Below, one piece after another: positions 47,820-59,520 of a stretch of DNA of 64,000 bases. Every line of letters starts with the position of its first letter. Positions within the stretch are counted from its first letter, which is position 1. This DNA is from Ophthalmolycus amberensis (Eukaryota; Chordata; Actinopteri; Perciformes; Zoarcidae). Made by a program: the position numbers and the translations under genes. The notes under the pieces were generated by a model. The model saw only the letters and a list, made by a program, of their open reading frames with translations. It searched no databases and was not told the origin of the DNA. The stretch covers positions 1,658,501 to 1,722,500 of the forward strand of contig JAFEUB010001797.1 of assembly GCA_024529925.1 (NCBI GenBank), read 5' to 3'.

Positions 47820-49442
47820 GTGGACATGCCCACATTTTCCTCTTTTTTCATTTTGTTTTCCTCTTTTCTTTGATGCTCAGATGCACACATCACGCAACCA
47901 GAGTCAGCTTTGTCAAAAGGAGAGAAATATCTTTCAGGAAGAAAACCGAAATCAGCCACACAAGTCGAGCTCAAAAGATTCTCATTCCTCCGTCTGACTT
48001 CCACAATCTCCGTCAGAAGGATTCTTATTTGCTTTTGACGTTAGATAAACTCATAATGACAGAATGATAACCGTTAGCTATCAACACCACTGAAGCTCAA
48101 CTGATGTGTTGAAATACACAATCCTTTCTTTGCTCTGATCACCCCCGCTTCCTCATCACTGCCTCTTTGCTGTCCCCCACCACCACCACACTCGGCATCC
48201 TTCTCTTTCACACGTTATCATGCCAACAGCCGGGCGAGGACCCCCTGCTGACAAACAGGGAGATATAGCCTCATCTATCTAGCGAACCATTTAACCATTA
48301 TAAAGACCCACTTTTCCAGCGCCGTCTCATTCAGGGACTTCATTTCAAGAATCACGCATTAGACGAGACGATGATACTCATTCATAGACATGGACAAGGC
48401 TAGTCTGGCAATGGAGGGTTTTTTTTTCCTACTTTCCTTCCTCGTCAGATCGGAAATTGAAGCCATCCGTCTGCAGAAGGCTTCCAGCAGGGACAGACCC
48501 ATTGTCCCCGGTGATAACGCGGGTTGCCGGATCCTCCCGCCATGTGCATTATTGATGGCCATCAGTCAGGCGTGTGTCTGACCACAGTTAAGTGTCTCAG
48601 CAGGGGGGGGTTGGTGCAGTAATCAAAATACACAGACACACAGCGCGGTCTCCCGCTCGCCCTCGTGTCGTCCATCATCAAGTGTGCATCGGCGCATTGC
48701 AACTGGCACTCACAAGTGATGTGTTCATGCAAACAAACACACGCACGACTGAGCTGTGAGGGGCCTGTTTACCAACACATTTACTGACTGGTGCCAGCCA
48801 AACTGTTTCTTCTCCAAAACAGCCCGAGTTCCCTGAGAAACATTGTATTTGTGCTACAATAAACGGTTATTACAGCACAAAGCCACAATGACACATCATA
48901 CATTTGAGAAGTTCATTGTATTTTCATAACGATTTGCTTACAACCTAAACCCACAAGCGTATGCATAGAAACATAAGCATGCGTTTGCCGTGTGTCACAC
49001 ATGCATTGTAAAACCACGTATCGATGCAGAGAGCCGCACCACATGCTGTGTACACAGCACACAGCATGGGTGCAGCATATAGAGCACACACGCATGACTT
49101 ATGGACTAGGGTAGCACACTTGGGCTGACACAAACAAGGTAGCAGCTATAAAAATGCTTTAAAAAAGGCAAATAAATCACACATCAGATAAGCAATGCTT
49201 TCTACTTGAGCAAGGGTTGAAATGGACTGCACGCTGACGCTAAACTATAAAATCACTCAAACACAAATAGAAAAACCAGACGCCGTAAAAACCACGAGCG
49301 GTGCCGATCGCTCGTATCCGAGGCGGCTCCTGCAGGTGTATCAACACCAGGCCAAACATCTGTCCAACATACAGTTGTTTTATTCATTCCCTTTGATCAG
49401 TGGAGCCCACCTGCCTCCTACTCTGCCTTTACATTACCCCGT

Positions 49443-50012
49443 TGTTGTAGGAAATTTGAGTGTAGAACTGTGTGTTTAGTAGTTATAATAAAAGTGTTTA
49501 ATGATTCATATTTGAGAATTCATAATTAGTCATCATAAGTGTTTTGGAAATGCATAATTAAGATAAGCATAAAGTGTTTTAGGATTAGTAGCTAGAAGTA
49601 GAATTTGAGACATGTAGCTTTTGCCAAAAGTTGCAAAGTCTTATCTATTATATGGAATGTTTATCATAGAAGGGATTAAGCAATAACTGACAGTCATTGA
49701 ATGTGTTACAGAACTCAGGGACAGACAGACAGGCGAATACTCTCCTGGAAGTTAGCCAATAGAAATTGGGATAGACGGAAGGGGAGGAGTTTCGAACGGA
49801 TATGAGGGCGGGATCTAGAAAGCCTTTTTCTCTCTGGTAGTTACGTGCCCAGGCAACGGATGTGTTTCCTGAGGAGCGAGGAGAGTTTTTTGCAAATGTG
49901 GGTTAAATAGTGTAATATTTCATGGGAGTATGTACTTCACTGTAATCGTACTTGCATCAGTGGGATTAAATTCCTTTTAATTGTAAACCAGTTTCGGTAG
50001 AGTTATTATCGC
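49443..50012 (+). mobile_element. Possible solo LTR
   Basis: This 570-bp stretch starts TGTTGTAGGAAATTTGAG and can end at TTATTATCGCA, giving TG...CA ends. Inside, an AT-rich first part is followed by CCAATAGAAATTGGG (CCAAT-like), GGATATGAGGGCGGG (weak TATA/GC-box order), CTTTTTCTCTCTGGTAG and an ATTAAA at 49965-49970 about 45 bp before the end. The order of promoter then poly(A) signal resembles U3-R-U5. No primer-binding site, internal region or clear target duplication was found, so the call is tentative; an ordinary unrelated repeat is the alternative. Confidence 0.35.
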
Positions 50013-51949
50013 AGCGTGTCCACTGTGAACAGCAGCTGGACACGCGCTCTGGCCTTCCTCTCTGTGGAGCAGACTCAAGCTTCCACATTGTACACAACGG
50101 CCCCCCTTCTTGGACGCCGTGAGACAGACAGGTGTGTGAGCCATCTTGCCGCGTCTGCTGGTAATAGAGACGCATCTATAGAGCCAGAGGGGGCTCAGTG
50201 TGACCAGAGGGGGGGGGGGGGGGCTTGTGCTATTGCTGTCGGATATCCTGCCACGAGATGGCACAGACATCAAGCGGCAAACATGAATCTGCATTCATAA
50301 ATGAGCCGATACGATGGAAAGTGAACAGGTGGTCCGTCTGTTCTCCTGGGCTTCCAAACACAAATCAATCTCTTAATCTTCAATAATTGTCTTCATAATT
50401 AATGAGACATTTTATCTCATACATGAGACATGACCCTGGAAGCTAGTATCCGAATACACCTCATTTTTCTATGAAAAGACGGAAACAAGCCAAAACCTGA
50501 TCTTGGCTTGGATTAAGGCGACGGAGGTGAGGTGTAACTGACTGATCTGAGGAAAGTAAACCCGATAGGGCAGCTGTATAGGGCCCCAACTGCAACACCA
50601 CCTTTGTTTAACCGCTCATGACCCCGTGTAAACCAGCACGGGCTTCTCCTGAGGTGCGTCGGCTAATCTCCTTTTATACCTGCGCTGATAAGACAGACTT
50701 GATCCCCGTGTTTCTGCTCTCGCCGTAACATCTCTGGGGCTGAGCCTGTCGCAGCATGTCTGACATCTGTCAGACAGAGGAAACAGTGGGGGGGGGGGGG
50801 AGTGAAGCGTGATCCGATAGGGCCCCAGATGTAGGCGCTATATTTGGCATGTGGCGGACCTTTACAATCCACCTGAGATCGGTTAAGTCAACGGTTTGAT
50901 TTTTGAAAATGCTAATTCGATACATTAGACGTCTTTTTGATCTAAATATGGATTTAAGTTCCAGCAAAAAAAAAAAACTTTTCCTCTAAAAACTGACTTT
51001 TATTCGTCATTGAAGCATTAGGTCACTTTTTTCTTCTGCTGTTTTGTAGACTCGGGGAATTCCACTGAGAGAAACCTGCCTTTTTCCATCTTCCTCTAAA
51101 TTTACTGAAAGCCGTTTCTATTTTTCGCTTCATGTAATTTATTCTTCTGCCAACGTTCCCCGACTATGAAAGGATGATGTTGATTCAGTTTCAAGTTAAA
51201 AAACACCAGAGAGGTACTGTAGCACGTACGGGAATATGTCACCAACAACATCAGAAGCGGTCCACTGCAGTGCAGCATCCAGAGTCAGTTCATCCAGTGG
51301 ATGAAAATACATGAACTGGTTTTCTCCAATGAAAGTTGCTCATCAAACATTCAAAATGGGCCTTTGTATTTCCTGTTGCAACGCGTGTTCATTCAGTAGC
51401 TGACAGGAAGTAAACATGGACCAAAGCTGTCGTTGCAACAGACTGACAATAATAAAAGGTCAGTACAACTCTATTGTCAGTAGTCTGTCGCTGGCCCGCG
51501 GTGAACCCCCGTCAAAAAATAAATAAATAAAAAAAGACTCTTGGGTGCAGGCCCCCATCATAAGACACTCGTCACAAGGCCTAATTACTTTTTTTGCGGG
51601 AAATCCTGAGGTCTATTGTAAGTAACAATATAACCTAATCCCAAACCAAAAGCAACCTGTAGATAACTAAATGAGAGAAAAATCAAAGCCCCCTTTAAAG
51701 AGCATCTTGCACGGCGTTGACAGAATGTGTCCACAGACAGAAACATATTAACACTTGGCATAGTACTCAAACCCGCCTCGCTGGTGTTTCCCGCTACAGT
51801 CGGTGTCTACTGTAAGACAACATCTTGCCATGATGACTCGCACAAGGTGAAAAATATACTGCACGAACACGTACAACAAGAGGTATGACAGAACATGTTT
51901 TTCCATATTGAGCGAGTGATATTTTTCATAATTTGGGTGAACCAGCCAA

Positions 51950-51970
51950 GGGGGGGGGGGGGGGGGGGGG
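51950..51970. repeat. G21 homopolymer
   Basis: Twenty-one G followed by CACGGGGG. Confidence 0.9.
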
Positions 51971-54522
51971 CACGGGGGTAGAGTGAAGGCCAAAGTGAGA
52001 GATTGCGTGTGAAGCCACCGCAGCATGTCTGCACCATCGAGCTCTAAAAGAAGAGTAGACAGCTAAATGTTTAATGCCCCCCGCAGCCCCTCTGCCATGT
52101 TTCCTACCATTGTGACAAGGTTGTTTGGATATTGCTTTGCAGCAGCTTGAAGCTAATACGATCAAACACACCACACAGCAACCTGCTCTGGAGATGGTGT
52201 CAAGGGGAGGGGAGGAGGCGGTGAATGGGAAGAGTCAATAGGGGGTTCGCGTGTCAAGCGCTGCCAGGTGTCTGTTCCCATCCCAAAGCCCAGAGCAGCA
52301 GCCGTCTGTACCCATAACAGCCCGGGAGGCACCCGCGATGACAATAAGACATCATCTGCAAACGCTACAATTACCCCGTCAACCCGCCGAGCTCCTCTGT
52401 TAATTACACAAACCATTTCCTTCAAGATGACTCGCTTGGCTGCCAGCCCGGGAATCTATCATTCCCCGTATCTGCGTCTGTCTGATCCATGAACAGGTTA
52501 ATCAGGTTAGTCACGAGTTAATACAGGTGGCTTGGTTTCAGGGGACGAGCTGGCCGCTCGCCAAGGGACAAATGCTCCACTTCAACCTGCCAAGCTTGGC
52601 TTTTTTCCCCTTGTTTTTATCGTCATTCACACCACATCCTGTTTGTCTTCCTCTCCGGTGTGTCTGTCAGTGCTCCAGCTGAGCAATTATCCCGCTCCAG
52701 ACTCGTGAATATCAACGATGATTTTGTGATGAGAGGCAAGCCACTACCTGCGCGTGGACCGGAGGAGAGGGAGGTTTGCAAACCGCTCACTGCCTCGCTT
52801 CAATGGACGCCGATAGCGGTGTTTGCACTGGATCGTATTGTGCTGTAATACGGGGCCGCTGTTTACTTTGTGCAATACATTTTCCAGTGAGGTTAAGTGG
52901 CTCTGTTGAGACGCAGTGCCACGAGCATACACCTCCCCCACAGAGGCATTAGATAATATTTCCAACTGGCGGTGTCTCAGCCACATCTGTGTCCTTGTTT
53001 GGACATCTGCATTTTGTGTTGTGAGAGACTCGAGTCTTCTCTCCCCGTGGAAACACAGTCGGCCTGTTGGCACACATACAATGTTAATCTAAATGTATCC
53101 ACTGCATGCTTTTAGCTAAAATTATTGAACTATATAGTTTGGTTTTATGGGGTTATTAGACAGTTCTTATGTGGGAATATCACTCATACTTTGCTTTTAC
53201 TGCATATTAATGTTTTTATTCCCTTCGGATGTCTGTGACTGACAGGAAGGAAATGGTTTACCCACCTTTTTATTTGCCACTAAATCCCAGCATGCATGCT
53301 GTGGGGATTTGTGCCATGTTCCCCTCATTACAGCCCACCTCTTCCTTGGGGGTTGGAAAGCATGAACGGGACTATTCGGTGAGTTCAGCCAATGCTAAAT
53401 GGGATGGCAAGTTTAGTTGCATTATAAAATGTTGTTTTCCATCCAAGTCCGCCTCAGTAAAGTGAATTTGGACTTACAGATACAGCATATTGTTGCATTA
53501 CAGACGTATTTCAATGTATTGACTCTTCCTTATTTGAATAAGCCCCATGTTGAGCTGCAGCAGCAGGGAACTTCTGTTGGTTTTGTTTGTGCAACCTTAA
53601 AAAGGGAACACGCAGACAAGGAGCAGGATGTGTCATTGAGATATAGAGCATCTATACCCATGAGAACAAAGAGAGAAAACAATGGTTCACAGCCAATAAT
53701 AACTTAAGAAATCTAGATCAGTCCACACTTCACGTGGCAGAATGAAGATACTGTCAAACATCCTCGGTATGGCTGCACAGAAATAATAAAATGCAGATAG
53801 TCTTGACGATATTCTCCCTATATTAACACATTACAAAAGAAAACTGACTTGCAAACTTTGTCTCACTGGTTTAGTTGCAGGAACATTTTCTTTTAAATAA
53901 AGCTTTGAACTAAGAAATGATGTGCCAACATATTTTAAAACCACAAACAGGACAAACATTTCTCTCAATGTTTTCCAGTCACAAGTGTCAATTCAAATAT
54001 GAAACTGTGGCATTACTGTCAACACATTCCTCTGCACTGCACCATTCTGTGATCTGTAACTCGGTGTGATACATACCGGCATTTGAATTGCCAAAAATCC
54101 CCCATGACCGTGAAAACTTCACCCGCAATTTTGCCGCGGATGTCAACATCCCGGAGCGTGGACGTGTTAGTAAATGCATCCCCTCCGATGTTGTGAATGG
54201 GAGCCCTGTTAATGCACAGAGGTGTTTCAGAGGCTTGTAAATAAACAGCCCTGGAGGTGTATCTCATTATGAGCCAGAAGGAAACATAGGCAGCTTTTAC
54301 AGCGAGTGAGGGTGTGGGTAATGGGAGGGGGCATTTCCGATAAGCAGGCAGACCCACCACCACCACCGGCAGCCAAACCTCCCACACAGCTATGGGTCAC
54401 CTGAAACCACACAGACCCCCCACTTCCATAACCACAGTGCCAGGCTGAGCAGGAAACAGAAAAACTCAAAATTAGCCAGGTTTTTTTTATTTGCAACCAC
54501 GTCACAGAAAGCCAGCTTTTCA

Positions 54523-54559
<37 letters not shown>
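54523..54559. repeat. (TC)n(CA)n compound microsatellite
   Basis: Eight TC units pass directly into about ten CA units. Confidence 0.95.
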
Positions 54560-54560
<1 letters not shown>

Positions 54561-55118
54561 CCTTGTTTTTGCACGCTTTAATTAAAAAGACGTATAAATA
54601 TTGAACTGCCAAATGTTCACGAACAGCAAAATTACAAAAATATCAACAACGTTTTGGGAGTCTACTCATGTTTCAATAAGTTTAAATGTCCAATAAAACA
54701 GAAAAATTATTATTTATAGCAAGTTTGTATTCCAAAACATCCAACATCAGGAGAAGGTATTCTCCCTAAATCACTGCTAAATTTAAATTAGGGATTTTTC
54801 TGCACAAAAAGCATGAATATACATGCATGATATATGTTGAGTATGTAATGTTGAATATGACAAATGTACTCTGTGAAACATTGGTGCGGTGTGTTGAGAA
54901 CACACCAACGTTTCTGGGGGTTCCTACTGCATCAGGATGCCACTTTTGAAAGATTATGTGTGGCCTACAAGTCAGTAAGCCAACTTTTATGGAGCGCACA
55001 GAGAGAATGTACTGCACACAGAGCGGATACTCAAACAAACACACACCAAGCTGAGCACAGCAGAGAGCGGGGACGATAATCAACTGGAAAATCTGCATTA
55101 TAGACATAACGCTGTCTC

Positions 55119-55320
55119 AGCGACCTGTCAATCACAAGGTAGCCCCGCCCTAAAGCATACTCTGCTTTAATTAACATCTGTTTGACTCTAAATGGACCAT
55201 AATTTACTAAATGAACATCATGCTGTATTGAAGAAGACTTGCAACGAGAGATTGAGACCATAAACTCATGTTTACAATGTTTACTGAGGCAATAAATCAA
55301 GAGAGAAGTAGAGTCTATGT
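55119..55320 (+). mobile_element. Internal fragment of the GTGACGTCACCCATTGG repeat family
   Basis: GCGACCTGTCAATCACAAGG, AGCCCCGCCCTAAAGCATAC, TTGACTCTAAATGGACCATA, AACATCATGCTGTATTGAAG and CATAAACTCATGTTTACAAT match the inverted copy at 29764-29945 block by block. Both outer parts of the element are missing. Confidence 0.75.
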
Positions 55321-58300
55321 ACTGAACTGTGATGGATAAACCTCAACACATCAATCCACCCCGTATGCAGCAGCAGTGCAATATGCATGAAGCAGATAGT
55401 TGATTATGTACATTAAAATCACAATAATGCAATGCTTGAAACAGACAGATGTTGATAAGCAGGAGAAGAGATGGAAGATGTATGAAGAACAGCAGTTGAC
55501 ACATAGGCCACAAACTGTGCACACAGCCAGCAGTTAACATACAAACAGCAACTAAACAGAGCAAAGACACCAACTCTCAACATGCATGCGAGCACAAGCG
55601 GTTAGCACTTAACGTTAGCTATCTTACCTTGGTTTGGTGAAGCAGAGGTCCCTGGCACCGAGCTGCTACGTCATGGACCTGAAGTGCCCCTTTGTGCCCC
55701 CCCCCCAGCTGAAGGGAATGACGGTAGAAGCACGTTTCCTGATCCAAGCAGCAGCAACAGAGCGTCAAACACCATTATTTCCTCCACAAAGTCGTCTTGG
55801 AGCGATATAATCAGACTCTTTGTGGTTAGCTTGCTAATTAAATGCAGCGTCTAGCAGCCGTGCAGCATGGAATTGGAGTGGGCGGGGCTTTCGTCAGGTG
55901 TCACTCAATTAAAGGGTCAGTTCCACTTCTCACTTCTACAGGTGTGTTTCCCTGTGGAGATGGTTTCGGTTTCATTTACCCAGGTTTCAGGATAGCTGTC
56001 TCCTCCACCGAACCAGGTACAGGTGAGTGGATTGGTGATTGTGGTGATCTCCAGAAATAGTATGCCCTCATTTATATTCTTGCATCCTAACATACTTAAT
56101 CATAGATCCTATTTTCAGCATTATTATGGTTATATATAAATTATTATTTACACTGTTATATACAGTATTGTCTACTCTAAATGATCCAGAGAAATAATAT
56201 TTCTTTCTTAAAACGTGATGTAATGAATTTAGGACTTAAAGGTAGTATTGATTTTAAAGTGCTTACATTTGAGGGTGTCATTTTCCACAAAAAAATAAAG
56301 AAAGAAGAAGAGAATCAAGGAAATAAAAGTCAGGCACAAGAGGATTTGGTAAAATATATACTTTTTTATTTCTTTCTTCATACAAAGAAATATTTTGAAT
56401 GTTCAGTATTTAATCATCTAGAAACATCTGTTCCATTTTGCTTTTGCATTGTGTAAAATTAATTCCTTTTGATGTACATACCACAAAATACTTGATTTAC
56501 ATGTTGTTTCATTTTTGTACATACAGATCTGCTAGTCTAAATACATATTATATGTGGGTAAGACAAACATTTGTAACATTTTTAGATCTCAAAACAGGTT
56601 GAATAAAACTCAACCATAACCGATGCAGCAACACGGAGTAAACCCATGAGTGCACGAAGTTTTTTTTTTTTTTCTGTTTTCATATATTCCCCTCAGTTAC
56701 GTGAACTTGACCGGAATTCAAATGCAGGTCTCCATCAATTACAGGGAAAATGTCAGACTTTCCTTCCAGAGTGTGACAGCTTGCTGAGAGAGGTCATCAT
56801 AACTGCTTTCTTTTTAATAATCAAACATTGCACGAAGGAGAGAAGGGGGGACAAAGGCTTTCTCTCGAGGAGTATCATCGCTCAGGCAGAGTGAAAGTAA
56901 AAGATAGAACTACAACAAGCCTCCATCTCCCCTGCTCCCAGACATCGGTTTGAGGCTCAACCAGGCAGCGGGTTTCAATAGAAGAGAAATAGCTGAATTG
57001 GGTTCCCTCTGTCTTAATGACAGGAGCAGGCTAACTGTGTTGTACTGGATATTTAAAGAGGCACAGCATTTTCTTATCTAAAAAAAAAAAGAAAGAGACA
57101 ATCAAATGTAACTTTTAATTAAAAACTGAGTGACAATCTGACCTTTTGAAATTGCTTTGAGGGTCTTTTAGTGTGAGGATAGGTTGTGTACATTCAGTCC
57201 GGGCCCTGCTTTAAGCACATGAAGCCCTTCCTCTGGATGCTAATAATCCCTTCCCATTATCCCTGTATTTTCATGATGGCCACCACATTGAGCATGCATA
57301 GCGTAGCGTAGCACAGCGTAGCGTAGTAGCGTAGCGTAGCATAGCACGGCCGCCTCCCCGCGCCCTTATATATTAGCGTGTCACCCGCTGCAAAGAGATC
57401 GGGCAGCACATCAAAGAATGATAACTACACGTTCTCTCCCTCTTGCATATCAAGAATTCAAGTAGAAAGACGAAAACAACGAGGGGGGGGGGGGGGGCAG
57501 AGATAGCAAATCAAGCTGTGTGAAACGTAATATCAACATGCAGGTTGGGGTTTTGTTTTTTTTTGGCAACAAGTACAGAGGTGTGAGGGTGAGTGAATAA
57601 GGCATGAAGTATATAGGCCATGGACGATGGCACATGAGGTTTTCTTACACTGGAGGGGTTAGACACTGAACCCCCCCACCTCCCCCGCCTGAGGCAATTC
57701 TTGCCGTGCTGAGAGTGCTTCACAAAAACCTTTCCTCTTCCTTTGATCTCTTTAGTCTGGGATCTGAGATGGGGCCTGGTGGAGTTCTGTTTGAAGAAGC
57801 GCTATTTCAGTGAGGCGAAGCCAAGTTGTTGTCATCTTTTCTATCTGTATGCTCGATTCCTGACAGATATGCCTCCGCTGCCTCATGCAAAGATGTTTTT
57901 TATCATTATTTTCTCTTTTTTACAGTGAAAGCAAGGCACACACCCTTCCCCTGACCCTCTGTGCTCCGGCTCTGCTCTACAAATCAAATGCCTCTCAAGG
58001 AAATTTGATTGAGACTTTGTGTGACCTTTGAACTGAGCGGATCGGGCAAGAGCCTGGCTCTCAGCCAACACGGCTTCTAATGGGGAGTTAGAGAGCGGAG
58101 GCCCAATCGATCCGCCAGTTACCTTTGCCCGATTAGCATAATGTTAACATGGGCCCTTATGTGGTCCGGGATAGGATTTACCGTTTGATGGATGGGTCAT
58201 TCATTAGAGCAGGCAGCAGGAGCACTGAGAATGAAAGGGCAGCTGTATACTTTAAGCATGAGTGACACAATGACGATCAATTAGGCCTATTGATCTCACT

Positions 58301-58876
58301 GTTATTGAGTGGAAAGGGACATGAGATCTGCAGTTAAGGCCTACGCCAGTGCAGGACAATTGGATTGCAGAAAACTGAACTGTGTTGCAGTGAAACACGT
58401 TACAGAAGAATCACACTCACAATGAGAGGGTTTGAAAAGGTATAGATGCATATGAATGAGGATGCACATGGATCGGTGTTCTCCGCTTCTCTGTGAGCAC
58501 TCCGTACCCGTAATATGGTGCTTTTTCATTTTCCACCCTAATTTCTACTTCAGTCATCGCTGATTATCTGTATTACGAAGCACCGATAAAGCCGCTGAGT
58601 TTACAGGACCACGAGGGAGGGAGGCGAGGGGATTCAAATGAAAATGAGGAATGTTAAAAACAACATGTGGGCCAGATGTTATGTACAAATATGGTGAGGC
58701 AGCTTAGTGAATTAATTGCTTAGAAATAAAAATAAATTATTATAAAATAGATTTCTGTACATTTTACATATATATAGCAATATCTCAGCATCTTGCCATT
58801 GAATTACAGAAGGAACAAAAAATAACTTGTCGACAAATTGACAAAAAAAAAAGAATTGTCTTTTATGATTTTCGCA
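55321..58876. other. Downstream flank / possible 3' UTR of hs3st3, no other gene
   Basis: No other coding region is recognised. Items are C10 (55697-55706), a T13 run near 56660, a (GCGTA)n repeat (57297-57348) and G15 (57483-57497). On the gene strand the first AATAAA after the stop is at 56365-56370, about 2.5 kb downstream; ATTAAA variants occur at 57114-57119 and near 56813. 58050-58310 is non-repetitive sequence with CCAATCGATCCGCC and GATCAATTAGGCCTATTGAT words that could be conserved regulatory or UTR sequence. Confidence 0.5.
57297..57348 (+). repeat. (GCGTA)n pentanucleotide repeat
   Basis: GCATA/GCGTA/GCACA units run about ten times with a TAG interruption. It is CpG-containing, unusual among the AT- and CA-type satellites here. 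Confidence 0.9.
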
Positions 58877-59495
58877 TTAATCCCAACCAAAGTTATGTCC
58901 TGTCATCTGGTAGAACTTCATGTTGAAGGGCCTGTAGAAGTCCCGTAGCCTCTGCACCACCTCGGGGTCAATGTTGGGGTGGGTCCGCCCTTTGGTTTTG
59001 CCCAGGCAGTGGGGCTTGCTGCTGCCCTCGGCCTTCTTCAGGCACGGGAAACCCTTGGTCTGGTTGAAGTAAAAGTGTTTGTCCGTGATGATCCTCTTGA
59101 GCCCCAGGAAGTCCTGCACGCGGCCCAGCTCTCCGGCCGGGTCGCTGATCAGCCGCTCGCCGCTCACAAACAGGATCTGCTCCATGGGGAAGTACTGCAG
59201 CCAGTTGTCCAGGTGCTTGGCGTAGATGCCGATCTGGATGGCGCTCCACGAGGTGTCGATGAGCCCCGTAGTCCTGTTTTTGAAGGTGAGGCTCTCGAAG
59301 GAGGGAATGTCGGGCTTCTTGGACAGCGTCTGCGTGTAGTCCGAGATGGCCCTGGTGACGGGGTCCCTCACTACCACGATCAGCTTGGTGTCCCGGGACA
59401 TGGCGGCGATCCTGGCTGGAGCCTCTCTGGTCACAAAGTAGCTGGGGGTTTTCTCCATGGTGATCTGGCCCTCCAGAGTCTTGGGCATCAGCTCC
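58877..59495 (-). CDS. Heparan sulfate glucosamine 3-O-sulfotransferase 3, terminal exon
   Basis: This exon encodes the last 205 residues of an HS3ST3-type enzyme, a type II Golgi membrane protein that moves sulfate from PAPS to the 3-OH of glucosamine in heparan sulfate. The exon starts at 59495, just after the acceptor CTCTCAG; one base completes a split Arg codon (phase 2), then ELMPKTLEGQ. Counting from that Glu, visible motifs are TMEKTPSYF (12-20), the 3'-phosphate-binding loop VVVRDPVTRAISDY (40-53, with Arg43 and Ser51), a disulfide loop between Cys151 and Cys163, and GKTKGRTHP (165-173). N-glycosylation sequons lie at Asn73 and Asn144. The end, FYQMTGHNFGWD, fits HS3ST3A1/3B1 and not HS3ST2/4. 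The first exon (cytosolic tail, membrane anchor, 5'-PAPS loop) is outside the window. Mammalian 3A1 and 3B1 are nearly identical here, so the paralogue is uncertain; fish copies are usually named hs3st3b1. No disruption is seen. Confidence 0.95.
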
Positions 59496-59520
59496 CTGAG
59501 AGGAGAAAAACAGAAAAGCA
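59496..59520 (-). other. Splice acceptor and pyrimidine tract of the hs3st3 terminal exon
   Basis: The minus strand reads TTTTCTGTTTTTCTCCTCTC followed by AG, a strong polypyrimidine tract with the AG at 59496-59497. Upstream the frame stays open for 38 codons, but that sequence (PYPFPNLLFVLFCFSPL) is unlike HS3ST proteins and is intron. Confidence 0.85.

Larger units (their letters stand above)
45703..49442. other. Intergenic, no gene recognised
   Basis: Only CA microsatellites (47062-47087, 47797-47819) stand out. Parts of 47200-47640 and 48290-48580 are non-repetitive, GC-balanced sequence without frames of note, plausible regulatory sequence but unsupported. Confidence 0.55.
50013..55118. 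other. Intergenic, no gene recognised
   Basis: It contains G15 (50209-50223), G13 (50788-50800), G21 (51950-51970) and (TC)n(CA)n (54523-54559). Segments 52300-52600 are non-repetitive. No coding region is supported; the proline-rich minus frames near 51.9-52.1 kb are made by the poly-G run. Confidence 0.55.
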
